A stretch of DNA of 7,741 bases, from contig JAJRTT010000127.1 in the NCBI GenBank assembly GCA_024278155.1, positions 1-7,741 of the forward strand, written 5' to 3'. Below, in pieces: positions 5,381 to 7,741 of the stretch (positions are counted from its first letter, which is position 1; the number at the start of each line of letters is the position of its first letter). Source of the DNA: Bacteroidota bacterium. GTDB taxonomy: Bacteria > Bacteroidota > Bacteroidia > Bacteroidales > JAADJA01. A program made the translations under genes and the position numbers. Below the pieces are notes generated by a model, which saw only the letters and a list, made by a program, of their open reading frames with translations, made no database searches and was not told the origin of the DNA.

Positions 5381-5429
5381 GTTTTGGATTATCCCGCACA
5401 CAAGGCTTTTGCCAAAATCCGAAAAAGCT
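5381..5429 (-). repeat. Palindromic element, copy C (inverted)
   Basis: Read on the minus strand, this starts AGCTTTTTCGGATTTT (5429-5414), identical over 16 bases to 760-775 in copy B. After a 19-nt spacer, the same length as in B, it ends GGATAATCCAAAAC (5394-5381), which matches B's GGATAATCCGAAAAAAC apart from three missing bases. The spacer sequence differs from B, but its TTGTGTG part resembles copy A. It lies in the 3' flank of the histidine kinase gene, about 60 bp past its stop codon, in the direction of that gene's transcription. The stem is less perfect than in A and B, so it may be a degenerate copy. Confidence 0.6.
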
Positions 5430-5491
5430 ATTTGTGCCATGACCCCTGTGCACGGACTTGCTTACACATGGAAGGTTTTGGGGCACCGGTA

Positions 5492-7741
5492 TTATTTCAG
5501 CAACCCCTCCATCTTCCCCATCAATTCGTTAATATCTATGGGTTTTGAAATATAGTCATCGCAGCCGGCTTTAATGCAGTTTTCTTTTTCGCCCGAAAGG
5601 GCATAGGCGGTTTGTGCGATTATCGGGGTTTTTGGTTTTGATTTTTTTATCAGCCTGGTGGCTTCCAGACCATCCATTTCGGGCAGTTGGATATCCATCA
5701 GGACAATATCGAATTTGTTTTCCTTGCACAGGTTTACCGCTTCCAAGCCGGTAATGGCCCGTGTGATTTTGATCCCGCTGTTCTTGAATACTTTTTCAAG
5801 GAAGAAAAAACCATGGTCGTCATCTTCAACGATGAGCAGCTTCCGGTCTTTCCATTCGAAGTTCTTCTTTAATGCGTTTTTGTTTTTGGTTGAGGGGCTT
5901 TTAAAATGGGTTGATGAGTTTCCATTCCTTTTGGGAAGCGTAAACGAGAAGGTGGAGCCTTTTCCTTTTTCAGAAATGACCTTTATCTCCCCCCCAAGCA
6001 ATCCCACCAGTTTTTTGGTGATTGCAAGCCCAAGCCCGGTGCCACCGTACAATCGCGTATTGGAGTCGTTTGCCTGTCTGAAACTGTTGAAAATGATACC
6101 CTGTTTGTCTTTTTCTATCCCGATTCCCGTGTCGGAAACATAGAATTCAAAAACGCTTATGCCCTTGTCTTTTCCGGTTTTGAACCCAAAATCAACACTT
6201 CCCGAATCGGTGAATTTTATGGCATTGTTGAGCAGGTTGACAAAGATTTGCCTGAACCGCTCGATGTCGGTATAGATGATGGCTTTATCGGCATTTTGGG
6301 GCCGTTCATAATTTAATACCAGTTTTTCTTCTTTCCCTTTGGTCTTTAGCAGCCCGGAAAAAAGATCATAAAGTTCTGAGAGCAGGTTGTCGAGGAAATA
6401 ATCTGATTTGAATACCTTTACCTGTCCGGCCTCTATTTTTGAAATATCGATTATATCGTTGATAAGCGCCAGTAAATCGTTTCCGCTGTTTTGGATAAGC
6501 TCGATAAAATGGTTTTGTTCATCGGGTGGGTTCCCGGGTTCCGAAAGCAATTGGGAAAACCCGATGATGGCATTCATGGGCGTTCGTATTTCGTGCGACA
6601 TATTGGCGAGGAAGGCCGATTTTAAACTGTCGGATTCTTCGGCCTTGTCCCTTGCATCAATTAAGTCCTGTTCCATTTCTTTGCGTGCCGTTATGTCTTC
6701 CTTTTGTGCGATAAAGTGCGTGATTTTTCCTGTTTCGTCTTTTAAGGGGAAAATGTTTGCCGATTCCCAATACAAATCGCCGTTTTTCTTTTTGTTCATA
6801 AACTCGCCGTACCATTCTTTCCCCGAAGTGATGGTGCCCCATAGCGAAACAAAAGTCTCGGGAGGTGTTTCCCCTGATTTCAGTATTCTGGGGTTTTTCC
6901 CGATAACCTCTTTAAGGCTGTAACCTGTAACTTCACAAAATTTTGGGTTCACATATTCAATGGCCCCGTCCAGGTCGGTAATTACTACGATGACCGGGCT
7001 TTGTTCCACCACCCTCGATAGTTTCCGTATTTCCAGGTCGGCTTTTTCCCTTTCGGTAATATCGCGCAAGACACCTTCAATTTCCACCGGGTTGTGTTTA
7101 TTATCGAAATTGACCCTGGCCGTAAAAGAACAATGAACAAATCCCCCGTCCTTTGTTTTTAAACGGGTATTGAAATCCTTTATCTCTTTGTTTTCCAAAA
7201 ACGCATTTTGGATGTTTGCCCAATCATCACCGGAATAATAGAACTGCGAAGAATGTTGCCCGATAACCTCTTTGACCGAAAAGCCAGTGATTTTTTCAAC
7301 TGAAGGACTGATCTCTTTTACAATACCATCAATGGCTGATTTGAAATAGATATCAGGGAAGGCATGGTAAATGTCCCTGAATTTTTTTTCTTGTTCGATC
7401 AGTTTGTCCTGTTCTTCTTTTTGCTTGGTGATGTCCCTTGCAAAGCATAATATGGCCGGTAGCCCGTTTGGGAGCTCAATTCGTTTTTCGTGTAGTTCGG
7501 TGTAAACGATGGAACCGTTTTTATTGATGCTTTTCTTCACATGCTTTAGGATCTTGCCATTGAGTATCGCTGCTATGTTTTCTTTCACCTGCTTTATGTT
7601 TTCGGGATGGGTCAAAATGGAAACATGCTGCCCGGTCAATTCTTCAAGTTTATACCCGACCGATTTACAATAGGCTGGGTTTGCATCCATGATCACCCCA
7701 TCCTGGTTTTCCATAACAATTCCCACGGGTGCCATTTGAAA
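5492..7741 (-). CDS. Hybrid sensor histidine kinase with three PAS domains, N-terminus cut by window edge
   Basis: The frame is open to the window end. The first ATG inside (7735) falls within a PAS core (QMAPVGIVMEN), so the gene very likely continues upstream and any transmembrane sensor part is not visible. Counting from that Met, 747 residues show: PAS 1 at about 1-105, PAS 2 at 118-230 and PAS 3 at 240-355, each ending in a DIT motif (PAC-like); a HisKA domain with NMSHEIRTPMN and phospho-accepting His 381; an ATPase domain with FVNLLNNAIKF (499-509), DTGIGI (535-540) and GTGLGL (565-570); and a C-terminal receiver with acidic EDDD (637-640), phospho-acceptor Asp 681, Thr 709 and Lys 731. 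All catalytic residues expected of kinase and receiver are present. Phosphate would pass from His 381 to Asp 681 and then probably to a separate phosphotransfer or regulator protein. No DNA-binding domain follows the receiver. It ends at TAA 5494-5492, convergent with the plus-strand block; the signal sensed is unknown. Confidence 0.95.
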   Translation of the reverse strand, partial: FQMAPVGIVMENQDGVIMDANPAYCKSVGYKLEELTGQHVSILTHPENIKQVKENIAAILNGKILKHVKKSINKNGSIVYTELHEKRIELPNGLPAILCFARDITKQKEEQDKLIEQEKKFRDIYHAFPDIYFKSAIDGIVKEISPSVEKITGFSVKEVIGQHSSQFYYSGDDWANIQNAFLENKEIKDFNTRLKTKDGGFVHCSFTARVNFDNKHNPVEIEGVLRDITEREKADLEIRKLSRVVEQSPVIVVITDLDGAIEYVNPKFCEVTGYSLKEVIGKNPRILKSGETPPETFVSLWGTITSGKEWYGEFMNKKKNGDLYWESANIFPLKDETGKITHFIAQKEDITARKEMEQDLIDARDKAEESDSLKSAFLANMSHEIRTPMNAIIGFSQLLSEPGNPPDEQNHFIELIQNSGNDLLALINDIIDISKIEAGQVKVFKSDYFLDNLLSELYDLFSGLLKTKGKEEKLVLNYERPQNADKAIIYTDIERFRQIFVNLLNNAIKFTDSGSVDFGFKTGKDKGISVFEFYVSDTGIGIEKDKQGIIFNSFRQANDSNTRLYGGTGLGLAITKKLVGLLGGEIKVISEKGKGSTFSFTLPKRNGNSSTHFKSPSTKNKNALKKNFEWKDRKLLIVEDDDHGFFFLEKVFKNSGIKITRAITGLEAVNLCKENKFDIVLMDIQLPEMDGLEATRLIKKSKPKTPIIAQTAYALSGEKENCIKAGCDDYISKPIDINELMGKMEGLLK

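Noticed and set aside
5096..5548. 150-codon plus-strand open frame across the convergent gap
   Set aside because: It overlaps the coherent end of the 4564-5231 gene in another frame, runs through the hairpins and into the kinase 3' end, and has an unnatural composition rich in R, H and W.
5658..6923. Plus-strand open frames (161 and 171 codons) opposite the histidine kinase
   Set aside because: They are antisense to conserved kinase and receiver domains, with serine- and phenylalanine-rich translations typical of shadow frames.

Overview
The window looks like a piece of a Bacteroidota chromosome, probably an environmental relative of the Marinilabiliales/Bacteroidales; that rank is inferred. 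The evidence is a protein ending in a type IX secretion (T9SS) type A sorting domain, a lipoprotein, a short exported protein with the C-terminal 'KVEELTLYVIEL' stalk typical of the phylum, A/T-rich start regions mostly without strong Shine-Dalgarno sites, and a multi-PAS hybrid histidine kinase.

Layout. Positions 1-857 hold no convincing gene but are rich in repeats and palindromes: a 29-bp tandem pair, recurring GTGGGGACA words, several perfect hairpins, and two tandem copies (A and B) of a ~50-bp palindromic element. Five plus-strand genes follow, closely spaced: a putative lipoprotein (858-1952), a hairpin (1967-1995), a T9SS cargo protein (2012-3487), a frameshifted exported stalk protein (3514-3950), a putative outer-membrane beta-barrel protein (3943-4551) and a broken exported protein (4564-5231). 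Positions 5232-5491 form a convergent gap with a large hairpin and a third, inverted copy (C) of the palindromic element. From 5492 to the right edge, on the minus strand, lies a hybrid histidine kinase whose N-terminus is cut off by the window end.

How the genes relate. All five plus-strand products carry an export signal (lipoprotein or Sec-type), so the block looks like an envelope or cell-surface set. Gaps of 59, 26, -8 and 12 nt suggest co-transcription, possibly modulated by the hairpin after the first gene. The last part (about 3950-5231) is visibly more AT-rich than the rest, and two of its three genes, counting the one at its border, carry single-base lesions, which suggests local decay or recent acquisition. 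The kinase is convergent with this block, and nothing in the sequence ties it functionally to it.

The least explained signal is the palindromic element. Its stem shows a compensatory base-pair change between copies A and B, both of which also contain GGAGGG followed by a very short reading frame of similar sequence. Copy C, more than 4.5 kb away and inverted, shares a 16-base exact match with B and has the same loop length. No CRISPR array, tRNA, rRNA, integrase or transposase gene was seen.
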